40,404 nucleotides of DNA, from assembly GCA_963575745.1 (NCBI GenBank), contig CAUYUJ010000373.1, positions 74,261-114,664 of the forward strand. The letters run 5' to 3'. Shown piece after piece: positions 19,448 through 30,704 of this stretch. The position numbers were made by a program, and so were the translations under genes. The notes under the pieces are model-generated. The model ran no database searches and was not told the origin of the DNA. It saw only the letters and a list, made by a program, of their open reading frames with translations. The DNA comes from Prorocentrum cordatum (lineage: Eukaryota > Sar > Dinophyceae > Prorocentrales > Prorocentraceae). Each line of letters begins with the position of its first letter. The first letter of the stretch is position 1.

Positions 19448-21353
19448 TCAGGCGGCCTCAGAGCTTCTTGTCTGGCCGGCCTGATATGGAGTGTGTCTTT
19501 TTGAATCATTTTTGAAGGTGTGTATATCTCCCATCACTTGTAGGAGCATCTCTCTGTCGATGCCCCCCTTGGTGTGTCCATCCGCAGTCATGTCGCGGGA
19601 ATCACACCACTGAATGCTATGCACGATTCCGCGCTCCATCATCCGTCGTATCCAACTTATGTGTCCTAAGAGGGTACACTCAGTCGGCTTCTTCAAGTCT
19701 TTGCTTGACAAGGACTTAAAGACAGACTCCGCATCAATGGTCAAGGTGACTTTGATGCTTAGGCCACCCAACTCACGTATGTCTTTCAACTGAGTGGGCG
19801 TAAGTGGCCCCGTGTGGAGCTCGTGCAGAGTCACAATCGTGGGATAACAGTCCTCCAAATTATGGGTTGCTGCAAATGTCTCTGCTGAGTAGCTTGAGCG
19901 GACTTGCAAGCGGTGAGACTTGCAGCACGCAACAATCAAGTGAACGACAGGCTTGCCAAATGACGTGTTTCCACGTCGTAGCAGGCTTGCCCCGCGAATG
20001 CCATTGAGTTTGGTGTCGTCGTCGGCGTCTCCACTCAGGCGTCGATAGCCTGAGTCGCCATGTAAGTCGGCCTCACCCGTGGGGTTCATCGCCTGGTAGA
20101 CGATCTTCTTCGGGCAGGCCTGTAGCTTTCTGGTGACCACATTCAGTCGTCGCGCTTGAATATTGGTCGGTTCTTGGACACGCTGTGGAGATGCAACATA
20201 TACCATCAACCATATCTGGGTGATCAGTGCGTATGCCAGCGCACCTCTGAGGCTGACAAACATATCCGCGACCATCTTGGTCGCTTGAGCGCCAGCGTCA
20301 GCACCGGTCAATCCAGGGTGCTTTATAGGGCGGAGCAGTTTGATACATTCATCTTGATCCAGAGTGACATTATCGTCCTCATCCTCGGTATATCCCACAG
20401 CGCAGTTCGTGCACGTGTGCTTGTTGAGTTTACACTTACCAAAAGTATCCTCAACACATTTGGCACACTTGTCAATGGTGTCCTCAGTGCCGGCCATGTT
20501 AACGTCATCAACATGCTTGGCCGTGAGCAAGTTGCTGCTCGTCTAGAACTCCTCGTCGTAAGACGTAGGTCGGAGGCCGAATCCTCTGGTGGTTCTCCTG
20601 AGCTTAAGTGAGCAAGCCCGTGGGGCGTCCCTAGTGCCTGCGCCCGGTTTCAAGCGCTGCGAACAGTGCTTTGACTCGTCGTAGTTCTCAAACCCTGGAA
20701 GAGCGCGGAGCGCAGTTGCCGATCCAGGCGGCAAGGTCAAGCACGCCGCGCGCTCCTTTCCACCAGTTGCCACAGCGAGTTCCCGAAATGGCCAATCCCT
20801 TCAGGAAGGCCATGTTGATGTCCAGGGAATCAATGATCCACTGCTCCTTGCACGCGGCCGCGCTGTCAAGTAACCTCTGGCTTGACCTTCTGGCTGTTCC
20901 CGAATATGTTTCTACGTCGAAAACTTCGGGGCCCCTGCGGCCTCGAAGTACCAAGCGAAGCCGGATGGTGCGCTCCATCTCACCCTTTTCGTTTTTCGCG
21001 AACTTCCATGTGTATGCATTTCTCGAAATCACGATGTTCGACGCCTCGGTTATCTCCTGCATTTCCAAGCACTCACGGTCGAACCATGTCTTGAGCTCAG
21101 TGAAAAGGGCCTTCGCTATTTTCTCGGGATTTGCTTGGACGTCAGCTTTGGCAAGGAGATCGTCTTCCTTGACGACCGCGGCTCGCTTTGCAGCGGCAGT
21201 GTCATGCGCTCGCATGGCGGTCGCCCGGTCGGCGTCTAACAACGCGCGTTGCTGCTCGGACAAGACTGCCTTTGACATCTCTGTCGTTGAGCACAGTTCA
21301 ACGCATCGACCGTTTTCGTCAGAGTCGAGTCCGTAGCTGTCGTCTTCGACCAT
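19448..21353 (-). pseudogene. Copia-type reverse transcriptase and RNase H, broken
   Basis: This is Pol of a Ty1/Copia retrotransposon (RVT_2 class). From an ATG at 21353 the frame runs through YTWKFAKNEKGEMERTI, LRLVLRG, TARRSSQRLL and the motif A region SLDINMAFLKG. Near 20795 a one-base loss shifts to the frame with LTLPPGSATALR, FENYDESKHC and TRGFGLRPTSYDEEF. A TAG at 20543-20545 follows, then in the same frame AKHVDDVNM (catalytic box, residues 4-12 of 19448-20530), FGKCKLN and DQDECIKLLRP. RNase H follows with Asp159 (DSGYRR), Glu217 (SSYSAET), Asp266 (TIDAES) and the end motif MTADGHTKG. Catalytic residues survive; one stop and one frameshift kill it. Integrase and protease are absent upstream, where purine microsatellites begin. 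Confidence 0.9.
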
Positions 21354-21474
21354 GGGGCACACGGGGGCGCAGTGCGCCTCCTCGGCGTCGAGATTGCGAG
21401 CGCGCCCCCACTTGAACCCCCCGCAAGGAGTGCTTCCTGCGCGAGAGGTGTGAGAAAGGAAGAAGAGAGGAGGG

Positions 21475-21850
<376 letters not shown>

Positions 21851-21884
21851 GATGAGGAGGGGGAGGGAAATGGAGGATCGCATA

Positions 21885-22220
21885 ATTGAGTGTGTATTTG
21901 TACATACAAATAAACATGTATGTAAATGTTTGTGTTGTATGTATATATGTGCACACGTGTATGTGTATATATATATATATATATATATGTGCAAAGGTCA
22001 GGCATATGACACGTGTGCAAGACTAATGGTTATGGCCATTATGAATGCGTGTTACGTAGTGCTTACGTGTACCCATGTAGACACCGACGCATAAACTCAC
22101 AAGCGTGCACCTGTACAAACACACACGCACGAACATATACACGTGCGCGCGTAAACGTGTGCGTATATTTACATACATTTACATATGTATACACGTGTAT
22201 ATATATATATATACACATCC
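21885..22220. repeat. Alternating purine-pyrimidine (TG/CA/TA) tract
   Basis: Runs of TGTATGTATATA, (TA)n at about 21968-21987, CACACACGCACG, and (TA)n again at about 22197-22213, arranged roughly as mirror halves. The frames across it are Tyr/Ile/His/Thr-rich noise. Confidence 0.9.
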
Positions 22221-23222
22221 ACTGGCACATTAATGCAAGCACGGGGGAGCAAGCACGGCGGGCCTGCGCGAGGAAGTTGCCCCAAACATAAAAAGAGCGG
22301 GCAGGCCGCGACAGGCGGCGCGCGAGCGGCGCGCGGCCCCCTGGCGCCAGCGAGAGAGAAGGGAGACGGGGCGGGAGAAGGGGAGAGGTGGGGCAGTGGA
22401 GCTCACGAGGGAAGAAGAGGAGGATGACCCAGGAGGACGGGAAGTCTGGGGGGGCCTCCTTCCACAATCGCCTCATCATCTCATTCACCTCGTCCCTGGA
22501 CCTCCGCTCCTTTGCTGGCCCCCCTCCCCCATCCCTCCGCGCATTCCCACCCCTTGTCCCCTTCCTCCCCCCCCGCCCCCTTTCGCCGCGGAGCCCCGCC
22601 CGATCGGCCCCCCCGCCGAGGGGGCGCAGGGGGGGGCGAGGAGGAGGTGGGGGGGGGTCGGGGAGGGCAGAGAGTAAGCACGACGGCAATTTTTGTTTCT
22701 AGTTCCAACGATTTCCCAATCGTCCCGCGCGGTCTGAGTCGGAGCACCTGCAACTGCAAGTCGCAGCAAGCAGCGAGAACAACAACTGCGCGCCGACGCG
22801 ACTTCCCCGCCGCGGCGCGCGACGCAAACGAGAACGCGATCGCAGCCAGGGCGAGCGCGTTTGGGGGCGGAGAGAGGCTCAAGGAGGCGAGTCTGAGACG
22901 AGACGGAGCGAGGCGAGGGGCGGGGGAATGACAGAGTGAACCCGATCGCCGAATCCTTGAAAGCAAAAGCGGCCGATCGGCGCGCATGGCCACCCACGGG
23001 CAACGCATCGGGCGCGCGACGCCGAAGCCAACCCAGCGGCAGCCGAAAATCAATGCTGCCGTTGCCGCTGAGACGGAATCGATGAATCGACCCTAAGTTG
23101 ACCTGCAGCGGGTGCCGGCAATCCAAACGCAGGACTCGCCCTCGACTGTCAACGAGCCCCAGGCCCTGTCCAGAACAAGAAACATACGATCGCCCTGACC
23201 CCCGCCAGCCCAACCCGAAACT
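22221..23222. other. No gene seen
   Basis: GC-rich sequence with C-runs near 22566 and G-runs near 22630-22665. Frames on both strands are low-complexity, and none resembles a known protein. Confidence 0.5.
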
Positions 23223-24443
23223 TCACGTTCTCCTCTGAGTTTTTCGCTTGTCGGCGGCAGCGCTGCAAGCGTCCAAGAAACCCCTGAATAGGGCCGGCGA
23301 ATCGAACATCGAACCCTCGACTCGTCGCCGACGCTCCGCTGCTGCGCTAGCTCGACTAGCAACTGGCTGGCAGCCTGTCCTAGTAAAGCATTCGCAGCAT
23401 TCCCCTCCCTCCCTCCCTCCCTCCGACCCCCCCCCCTCCCCCGCCCCCCGTGCCCGCCGCCCCCCCCTGAAGCTCAGCGTGTGAGCTGAGGCTCGAGCGC
23501 GCCCAGCCCTGGCCTCGCCTCTAACGTCGGGGTCGACCTCCCCGGCTGCAGCCGCATCAGCTACAACAGCAGCTTCCGCAACGCTGGCCCTGTCCACGAT
23601 GCTCTGCAGCTCCCCCTTCTCCTTCTCGAGGTACGCGGTCAAGTTGGGTGGGGGAACTGATCCCGCGACCCTCTTCGAATGCGTTTTCAGCGCCGTCAGG
23701 CGATCCGACTTCTTCGCGTTCGGCATAGTGACGAGGATGAGCTTGCACGTAGACGTCACCGCCACGAACGCGCGGCCTGCGCGCAGAGCCCGGTCAGCCA
23801 CGGATGCTGAGGCAGCGTAGGCGTCGTCGAACTTGGGCCCCACGATCGCGTGGCTGAACAGCTTGGCCCTCGCGCGCATCTTGGTGAGCACGCGCCGTGG
23901 CTCTGCAAAGCCTTCCCAAGCCACTTCGCAGAGCTCGGCCTTAACTCGATCGGTGTCGAACGCGTCCACCACGTAATATCTGCACTGGGGAATGCGGGGC
24001 TCCAGCTTCTCGCCCCCGCGCTGCAGCTGACCTGCAACCTTGACCTGCGCGCGCTGGAGGAGAGCCCTGCAGAGCCGATCCGCGCCCTCAATCTCCGCCT
24101 CGAGCTGCTGCTGAGAGACGCGCGGCGCACCCAAAGCCGCGATCGCCGCGTCGTCGCCCGGCTGCGCGATGGAGGCCGCGCCGCGCGAGGCCGCGATCTC
24201 CTTCAAGTTTTTGAGATCCGTTGCCACGGGGGCACACGCCGCCGCCAGCGCCTCTGATGCCGCAGCTGGCCCCGCCTCATTGTCGCCGGAGGGCTCCGAG
24301 TTCCAACCCGTGACCTGCGTGGAAAGATGCGCGCGGCTGAGCCTCGAGCTGACCACCGACCACATTACTTGCAAATACACCGACGGCCCATCCTTCCCAG
24401 GCGCGGCGAGCAAGACGGCCGCCTCATTCACAAGCGAGCTCAT
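23223..24443 (-). CDS. Hypothetical helical protein, 406 aa
   Basis: I do not recognise this protein. The ATG at 24443 begins MSSLVNEAAVLLAAPGKDG; the frame is open 21 codons further up to a TTG. Residues of roughly 60-290 look like a real folded protein: Ala/Glu/Lys/Arg-rich helices (QQQLEAEIEGADRLCRALLQ), CRYYVVDAFDTDRVKAELCE, and KLFSHAIVGPKFDDAYAAS followed by hydrophobic FVAVTSTCKLILVTM. After that the sequence is Gly/Arg-rich and overlaps a C-rich microsatellite (23400-23470), so the true C-terminus may be earlier. No transposase, RT, integrase or protease motif is seen. It lies between two Copia relics on the same strand and could belong to an inserted element or be a host exon. Confidence 0.4.
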   Translation of the reverse strand: MSSLVNEAAVLLAAPGKDGPSVYLQVMWSVVSSRLSRAHLSTQVTGWNSEPSGDNEAGPAAASEALAAACAPVATDLKNLKEIAASRGAASIAQPGDDAAIAALGAPRVSQQQLEAEIEGADRLCRALLQRAQVKVAGQLQRGGEKLEPRIPQCRYYVVDAFDTDRVKAELCEVAWEGFAEPRRVLTKMRARAKLFSHAIVGPKFDDAYAASASVADRALRAGRAFVAVTSTCKLILVTMPNAKKSDRLTALKTHSKRVAGSVPPPNLTAYLEKEKGELQSIVDRASVAEAAVVADAAAAGEVDPDVRGEARAGRARASAHTLSFRGGRRARGAGEGGGSEGGREGGECCECFTRTGCQPVASRASAAAERRRRVEGSMFDSPALFRGFLDACSAAADKRKTQRRT

Positions 24444-24667
24444 TTTACCAAGGCCCCCCTTGTTGGACTCCTGGAGGGCGCGGAGGCGACCCGCTGCCCT
24501 GTCCAACTCGCCGTCGCCCCCCTTCGAAAGGAAGATGGAGCGGGGCAGCGCGTCGCCGCCCTCGGGCCCAGGCTGAAGCCCATTCTGCCGGGCGCCCTGG
24601 GGTCGCCAGCTCCAGCGCTCAAACGCCAGTGTCCTCTGGGAGCCCCTTGGCCCTTCCTCGTCCCCCT

Positions 24668-24764
24668 ACTCCTCCTCCTCCTCCTCCTCCTCCTCCTCCT
24701 CCTCCTCTCCTCCTCCTCCTCTCCTCCTCCTCCTCCTCCTCCTCCTCCCATCCTCCTCCTCCTC

Positions 24765-24799
<35 letters not shown>

Positions 24800-24845
24800 C
24801 GCCCCCCCCCCCCCCCCCCCCCCCCTCCTGCCCCCCCCCCCGTGC
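24668..24845. repeat. (CTC)n then poly-C tract
   Basis: About 24668-24789 is (CTC)n with a few breaks, then about 50 bases of almost pure C. A small inverted repeat CCCCTCTACGGTAGAGGGG lies just after it (24852-24870). Confidence 0.95.
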
Positions 24846-24855
24846 CCCCGCCCCT

Positions 24856-25314
24856 CTACGGTAGAGGGGCGGGAACGAGGGGTAGGGGCTCTACCCCGGG
24901 AAGCCCCCGCCCAATCCCCCATCCCCGCAGGTCGATTTTGATTCGGCGATTTGCGCGGGAGCGGGCCTCCCAGTAGATGTCAATGGCCAGCGCCTTCAGG
25001 ATGCGACGCAACTTGGGGCCGAGGGTCTCCCTCTCGTGCTTGAGCAGCAGGTTCTGCCGGGCGAGTTCAGAACGAGCTATTTCTTCAAGAGTGGCGGGGT
25101 CGCAATCGCCGTCCGTCTGCTGCTCAAGATATGGCGAAGTGTTGGGGTCAGCGCAGCGACCCCGACCGTCTCCACGGGGCCAAACCCACGGTGTTATTTT
25201 GAAATCCGGGTTTCGTGATGGGCGTCTCATGGGGCAGTCGAGCCTGCGATCGGCGCAACTGGGGCATGTGCAGCAAACGCCTCTGTAGAGCTTTCGATCC
25301 TCGACGATGGCTCT
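24856..25314 (-). CDS. Hypothetical protein or exon with a Cys cluster
   Basis: I do not recognise this protein. The frame is open from after a TAA (25315-25317) to the stop at 24856; the only early ATG is 25230. Upstream of that ATG the frame reads VCCTCPSCADRRLDCP, a tight cluster of five Cys that could bind zinc, so the true coding region may begin earlier or be an exon. Downstream are DCDPATLEEIARSELARQNLLLKHERE, a likely amphipathic helix or coiled coil, and a basic segment (YWEARSRANRRIKIDLRG). The last part reads through inverted-repeat and C-rich DNA. Further minus-strand fragments at 25417-25720 may be related exons or frameshifted parts. Confidence 0.3.
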   Translation of the reverse strand, partial: RAIVEDRKLYRGVCCTCPSCADRRLDCPMRRPSRNPDFKITPWVWPRGDGRGRCADPNTSPYLEQQTDGDCDPATLEEIARSELARQNLLLKHERETLGPKLRRILKALAIDIYWEARSRANRRIKIDLRGWGIGRGLPGVEPLPLVPAPLP

Positions 25315-25317
25315 TTA

Positions 25318-25910
25318 AAGATCGCGCATGACCATATTTTCCCGCGATTTGGTTTGTCCCGCATTTGAACGAATAATATGGCCTGCATCATCTCGCTTGA
25401 CCAGACGAAGAGAATACTAGTGCCGGGTTTGATGCCCACTCCAATCCATTCCCAACCAGCATTCCATCTGGTTTGCGGGTATGCACTGACGAGCCAATCC
25501 AGCTTCAGTGCAGTCTTTCAAACGCTGTATTTCACCTACTGGATCTTCTCCTCCTCGATGTCGGTCATCTCGAAGCGGGTTTCCTTGCAGACGGTCCTTC
25601 CTTGGGGGAGTACGTGCTCTTGTCGCATGCCACGGCGGGCCCCATCGCGGCCCCCGCATCAGGCGGACGAGGGCGCTGACCGCCACTCGAACGAGCACCG
25701 CTAGAGCGGGCTCGCGCACGATCTGGTGAGCGACTGGGAGCCCGACCGCGACGCATCATGCGGCCGTCGTCTTCCCGCTCGTCCCCCGTCGTCCACTGGG
25801 GAGCGATTCGCGTCGCCATGCTAGCTCTTGCTCGTCAAAGGAAGGCGGTTTGGCGATCGCCTCGGGCTGCTGGCGGACCGATCTGACGCAAAAGAAGCAT
25901 GCTGAAATTC
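25318..25910 (-). other. Fragmentary minus-strand frames, no clear gene
   Basis: Fragments with ordinary composition occur, such as KETRFEMTDIEEEKIQ near 25540-25590 and ILFVWSSEMMQAILFVQMRD at about 25350-25410. They lie in different frames and are separated by stops. They could be a decayed continuation of the neighbouring ORF at 24856-25314. No family is recognised. Confidence 0.3.
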
Positions 25911-27880
25911 TTAATTATGCCCAAGCTCATATTGAATGCGCTCAGGTAGATCACCAGCGTCGCGCGGGTTCCCCCGCAGTGGGTCATCATCGATTAATTC
26001 CGCGTTTGTCGGATTTCCAATCGCCCGGGGATACAGCATTGCATGTATTTCCTCATCTGTTGCAGGAATGGTAGAAACTGAGTCCGCGGGTGCCCCCGCC
26101 ACGCCAAAATCACCTTCGACGGGGGCGTGGAAGTTCTCGACAAACTCAATATCTGCAGGTTGCCCCGCGATGGGTGCACCCGACCATTCCGCCAAGTCGA
26201 TATCGCTGTGGCCAGTGAACACCTCCTCGAACAGCTCGTCGGCGTAATTCTCGAGGGCCATGCTGGCACTTAGATACCTGGCAGCCATGAAATGAACAAT
26301 TGTGGCTGAGCCGTCGGCAGGGTCGGCTAAATGCGACCCCCAATCAACAGACTGCATGTCGGAGTCCGTCTGAGCCAGATGCACTGACGGACCCCTGCCT
26401 CTTCCATTACCTTGGGGGCATTCGCGTCGGAAATGTTGTGTGCTGTGACATATGTCGCGCTCCGTGGTTTTACCGCTGGCATCCTTTGGATTTCCTCGTC
26501 GCCCCCTACCTTTGCCTGACGTGTGCCTGCGGTTTCTGCCAGTGCCTAAGAACACGTCCTCATACTGAGGTCTAGTAAGGGACGCTAGGAATGCCAGTGT
26601 GCCTCTACCGTGCAATCGCCGACGCTCACATGTGCCTTTGCTTCGACCCTTGCCTTTTCCTCTAAGTGACCGCCGTGCGATACGTCTCGCCCTTCGGACT
26701 GGTTTCTTCATGGGCCTCCGCCAACGACGCTGGTGTTTTTGACAGCCCAAACATAATCATTGAGCTTGCTGCTCTTCAGTAAGGTATGTAGGCATATCAG
26801 AGTGATCTAAGGCGGTAGCTTCATCATCGGAAGACGCATCCGCATCGGCGCCGGAGTCGAACTCGGCGGGTTGCCCCAATGAGCCTATTCGGGTCATAGC
26901 TTGCATAGGGGAAGCCTCGTCGGGCGGCCCCCCAGATCTGCCCCAGGGGCCCTGCGACCCCGAAGCCGTTCCACCATTCTGAGCCAACAGTGTAGTGGTT
27001 TCAGTTGGCTGTGCATCATCGTTCCAGACGCTGTTGGCAGGTTGCCCTGCGTTGGCCTGTGCGTGGAAGGTCCTGGTTCGGTGACCGTGGCTAAGGATAC
27101 CACCAATACTGCCAGGGGTCCTCTCAGCTATGTGAGCATATGACCTCATACGTTCAAGTAGAGGGTCAAATTGTGGTTGGTCCCTCGTCATGTGGTGGTT
27201 CAGAGGCTGCAGGAGTTGTCGTGCACGCGATGTCCCCACTCCAAGAGCTCTGAATAGGATTGCTGTTAAGATTTGGAAGCTGGGGGCGTTGAAGCCGGCG
27301 GTTTCAGCTTCGTAGCCGGCTGTTTCGAACCGTGCTAACGTCTCGTCGATGCGTTCACCCGCATGGACTCGAAAATCAATGAGAGCCGTGCCAGAGTTGA
27401 GTTGGCGTTCCTCTTCTAGGTTCTCGAACTTCGTACTTAAGAGGACCATACTGTAGGTGACGCAGTCGGTATGGCGACCGCCTATATGTACGCCAAAATG
27501 AATGGCTGCTGGGGGGACCCTCTCATGGCTATAGTCCGTGCGAGACCTCCCAAACCTCGCTGCAATGCGGCGGCTTGCTGGGAGGGCGTTGTGTTGCCTG
27601 CGGTCGCATTGATCCAGGCATGTATTTCGCGGACGAACTCGCGAAATTGCACTTGACCGAAGGGGCCCCACTGGGGGCCAGTCGTTATAGTGTCGTCTCC
27701 GCCCCGCATATGTCCTACCGCGCACCCAATAGCGACCCACGTGAGCCCAAAGATAATAACCCCAATCCAGTGGCCTCGTAGGTCGTAGTCGGATGTAGTC
27801 GGTGGGGCCTTATGCTTTGTCGTCGTAAGTCTGCGTGGGGTCGGAGGCGGCAGTATGTCGTATCGCATGTTGCCATGCAT
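25911..27880 (-). pseudogene. Copia-type Gag, broken
   Basis: This is the nucleocapsid precursor of a Copia retrotransposon. The ATG at 27880 opens a frame with an unexpected hydrophobic stretch (WIGVIIFGLTWVAIGCAVG), then FREFVREIHAWINATAG, a Gag-like start. At a six-G run on the plus strand (27511-27516) the reading shifts to the 26757-27740 frame: STKFENLEEERQL, GERIDETLARFETAGYEAE, ILFRALGVGTSRARQLLQPL, LLERMRSYAHIAERTPGSIGG. That pattern fits the UBN2-like Gag of Copia elements. A TGA at 26757-26759 interrupts, and the same frame resumes with basic RRARRIARRSLRGKGKGR. Near the end, ERDICHSTQHFRRECP is a CCHC zinc knuckle whose first Cys is Arg (CGC). No Pol follows directly. Confidence 0.75.
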
Positions 27881-28148
27881 TATGTCTTCGAACAGATTTC
27901 CAATTGGAGTAGGTGGGTGGACTTCAGGTGTGTACTAGCGCATGGATGTGAGATGTGAGTAAGAGACCTACGCTTGGACAGAGGTATCGCTGTAAGCTTC
28001 CTTGCGGTACTGCGTAGTTATATACATGCTTCCGCGCAGTCCCACTGCACCATGATGTTCCACCATATCCGTAGTCCACCAGATAGTGCCGTGGATGGTG
28101 AGGAGTAGAGCAAGAGCTGACCACCATAGGCCAGCCCCGCTACCACGC
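27881..28148. other. Leader between Copia Gag and repeat C
   Basis: No gene. If repeat C is an LTR, this stretch of about 270 bp is the 5' untranslated leader where a primer-binding site would lie; I cannot identify one with confidence. Confidence 0.35.
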
Positions 28149-28402
28149 TTGAAGGGGGCTGGAAGGCCCAGCCAACAGCTTCGCCTCAGGCGAAGCCAAG
28201 CTCCCGCTCTGTTGTACCGTAGTAACGATAGTCCCAGTATGAGAGGATATGTCATCTCAAGCAATAGAAAGATCCTTTTGGTCTCGATAGCGGTTGTGTG
28301 CCTCGCAGTGATGCGCTGTCAAATTTGGGCGGCCGGCCGCTTGAGCCGACGCGGCCGCGGGCGCACGCTCGCTTCCACTCCTTACGTCCCTCAGCTCGCT
28401 TT
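28149..28402. repeat. Dispersed repeat C, copy 2 (candidate 5' LTR)
   Basis: Partner of 19043-19312, same orientation. The left edges align at TTGA-GGGGGCTGG and the right edges at TTCGCTTTAGA/CTCGCTTTAGA. It contains the short hairpin CTTCGCCTCAGGCGAAG. Divergence of roughly 20% means that, if these are LTRs of one element, the insertion is old. Confidence 0.7.
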
Positions 28403-28535
28403 AGAATCCTCCAGGAAGGCCCGAAGAACCCCAAATCATTGATTTCCCAAAAGGTTTTTTGGGTATATAAAAGAAGGAGAAGAGAGGAAAAAACAAAAAG
28501 TTTTGGCATTTGCGCGGTTTGGGCTTTCCGTCGGG
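28403..28535. other. AT-richer spacer
   Basis: Contains a diverged copy of the GGCCC-AGAA-CC-AAATCATTGATT element also found at 14822 and 14900, and the sequence GGGTATATAAAAGAAGG, a TATA-like string in an otherwise GC-rich setting. Dinoflagellate promoters are not known to rely on TATA, so no promoter is called. Confidence 0.4.
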
Positions 28536-28830
28536 CCAAGACGGCCCAAGAGGCCCCCAAGGTCGCCCCGAAGCCTCCAAGATGGCCCGAAGACGGCCCA
28601 AGAGGCCCCCAAGAGGCCCCCAAGACGGCTCCACCAAGACGGCCCAAGAGGCCCCCAAGAAGCCCCAGATGGCCTCCAAGACTGCCAAGATGACCTCCAA
28701 GATGCCTCCAAGACGGCCAAGATGGCCCCAAGATGCACCCAAGACGGCCCCAAATGGCCTGAAGATGGCTTTCGACTGCCCAAACGGCCCGCCAAAGGCC
28801 CCCAAGAAGGCCCAAGACCCCTCCAAGACG
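28536..28830. repeat. CCAAGACGGCCCAAGAGGCCCC minisatellite
   Basis: About 295 bp of irregular 10-14-bp units built on CCAAGA(C/T)GGCC and CCAAGAGGCCCC. It produces a long Lys/Pro/Arg- or Leu/Gly-rich open frame on either strand that is not a gene. Confidence 0.85.
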
Positions 28831-29295
28831 TCCTCCAGGAGGCCCGAAAGCTCGGAAACTACATGGTCTGATAGCTTGCCCGACTCGGTGTTCCCCGAAG
28901 GTGTTCGAAACCCACTCGGGGAACGCGTGGCCCGATAGGTTGGCCAAGCTCAAACCAAACTTTCGGCCACGCAGGCGCTTCCAACAAGGCAGGGGGCGGC
29001 GGTGATTCGCCGTAGGCGTCTTCGATACCAGCGCCGATGTTGAATCGAACCTCCCAGGAATTGGATCCCGAGACAAGGAAACGCGGAAGAAGGGGACAGG
29101 AGGGCGGGGGGGTAGGGGCAGCAGGGGAGCGGCGAAAGCCAGACGCGGCACACGCCCCACCCCCCGTCACGGGCAGCCTCGCCGTGGTTGATGAAGTTGC
29201 CGACCTCGGGGGGCCTAGCTCCGAGGCAGCGCGTCGCTGACGCCCGCACACGCGGGGCCCGTGAGCGCAAGAAATGGAGATTCTTCGTAGGATAG
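28831..29295. other. No gene; one short hairpin
   Basis: GTTCCCCGA (28890-28898) pairs with TCGGGGAAC (28916-28924) around a 17-nt loop. The rest is GC-rich with no supported frame. Confidence 0.5.
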
Positions 29296-29296
29296 G

Positions 29297-29400
29297 AGGC
29301 TCCTCATCCTCCTCCTCCTACTCCTCCTCCTCCTCCTCCTCGTCCACCCCCTGCTCCTCCACCACCTCCTCCTCTCCCCCTGATCCTCCACCGCCTCCTC
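29297..29400. repeat. (CTC)n microsatellite, interrupted
   Basis: Pyrimidine-rich trinucleotide DNA, degrading to mixed CTC/CCT sequence up to about 29560. Confidence 0.85.
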
Positions 29401-29559
29401 CTACCCCGCTCCGCTTCCTCCCACTCGTCCCTCTACCTTGTCGTGCTACTCCGCCTCTCCCTCCTCCTGCCCCTCGTTCATCCCGTCATCATATCCTCCG
29501 TCGTTTCCGCCTCTCCTCCTCCTCTTCCTCCCGCTATCCCTCCTCCTCGCGGATCCTTG

Positions 29560-30567
29560 AAATGACTGATGAAACCGAAAGCTCAGTGTGCAGAACCCTT
29601 ACCTCTACCACCAGGGTGGGATAGGAGGCGGAGGGAACGGCAAATTCCTCGTCCATTTGCCTTTGCACGGCAGCGTGCCAAGTAGCCAGGTTTTGATGGG
29701 CGTGTGGAGAGGGAGTACACGCGGCACATGGGACTAGCACTCTGACAAGCAGCGACAAGCAGCGGCAATGAACTCGATGGCCCGAACAGCCGCCAAAGAG
29801 CAACAACATGCAACTCATACGAACAAGCATGTATGACAGATGCGCGACGCTGGTGCCTAGGCTCCCCCGGGATACGCTCCTGCTCTCTCCCCCTGTATCC
29901 AGTTTCTTGGCACACCTTCCCCCACCTCTCACTGCATCTCATCGCCCCCATCCCAAACGCACAGATAGAAGAACGCATTTGCCTTCATGATTATGTGGAG
30001 CAGGTCGCGGAACTGCGCACTGCCACGCACCTCCTCAGAGGCGCGCTGGATGACGGCGCAGCGCTTCAGGATGTTGCTGCAGGGCACGGGGAGCAGCGGA
30101 CGCGGAAAATTGTGCGGAAGGGAGCCGAGAGGGATCATGGGAGGTCCGTGAGGAGCGGAGGATGGGGACAGGGGGGCGAATTGGTGGAGTAGGATGGAGG
30201 AGCAGCAAGAGAAGTCTGAGGAGGAAGTGAACCAAGAGAGGAACAGAAGGGAATAGGAGCTGGGAGAAGATGGAGGATGGTTTGGCAATCCCTGCGGGCA
30301 CAAAGTGTCGCACAAGGCGCGCTGCCCGGCCCCCCAGCCAATCAGACTTCCCTCTCAGAGCTGTCGCCGTGGACCGCGTCCGCGGCCCAAGCCTCGCAGA
30401 CGGCCTCGGCGTCCGCGTCCCCGTCGGCAGCCACCAGGCCCTTCCAAGCCACTGCCAGGGAGTGAGACTGGTGGGGCGGCCGATGGCTGCAGCTATGACT
30501 CGTGCCCTCGGGGCACGCCCACCCGCGAGATTGGCTCGGCGGGAGGCAGTGCCGTGGGCCGAGGCGG
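29560..30567. other. No gene seen
   Basis: Frames on both strands are short or skewed. 30130-30280 is purine-rich on the plus strand. Confidence 0.45.
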
Positions 30568-30652
30568 TGATGCATCCGTGGCAATTGCCCGTCAAGCCCC
30601 TGACGCGCATATCGGTGTGGCTGTCGCACCGTGCGCACCAGATGTAGCTCCC
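30568..30652 (-). other. Possible relic of a Cys-rich (WCxxC) motif
   Basis: A minus-strand frame (30035-30688) reads SYIWCARCDSHTDMRVRGL, followed by TGNCHGC. The pattern W-C-x2-C ... C-x2-C resembles a short zinc-ribbon-like motif that I associate with repetitive dinoflagellate ORFs. The downstream part of the frame is low-complexity, so this is at most a fragment. Confidence 0.25.
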
Positions 30653-30704
30653 AGTTTGCCACAGTAGAGGGCAAACACCCACCCCCACCCCGACAAGCGA
30701 GGCC

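Noticed and set aside
22481-23213. Minus-strand frames of 190-242 codons
   Set aside because: They are Arg/Pro/Gly-rich readings of GC-rich sequence with G- and C-runs; two overlapping frames are equally open and neither has domain-like features.
28440-28490. TATA-box promoter (GGTATATAAAAG)
   Set aside because: No gene follows in a suitable position on the plus strand, and dinoflagellates do not use canonical TATA promoters as far as is known.
28881-29060. tRNA-like B-box strings (GTTCGAAAC near 28904; GGTTCGATTC on the minus strand near 29045)
   Set aside because: The bases around each loop do not form a T-stem, and no acceptor stem or anticodon arm could be drawn.
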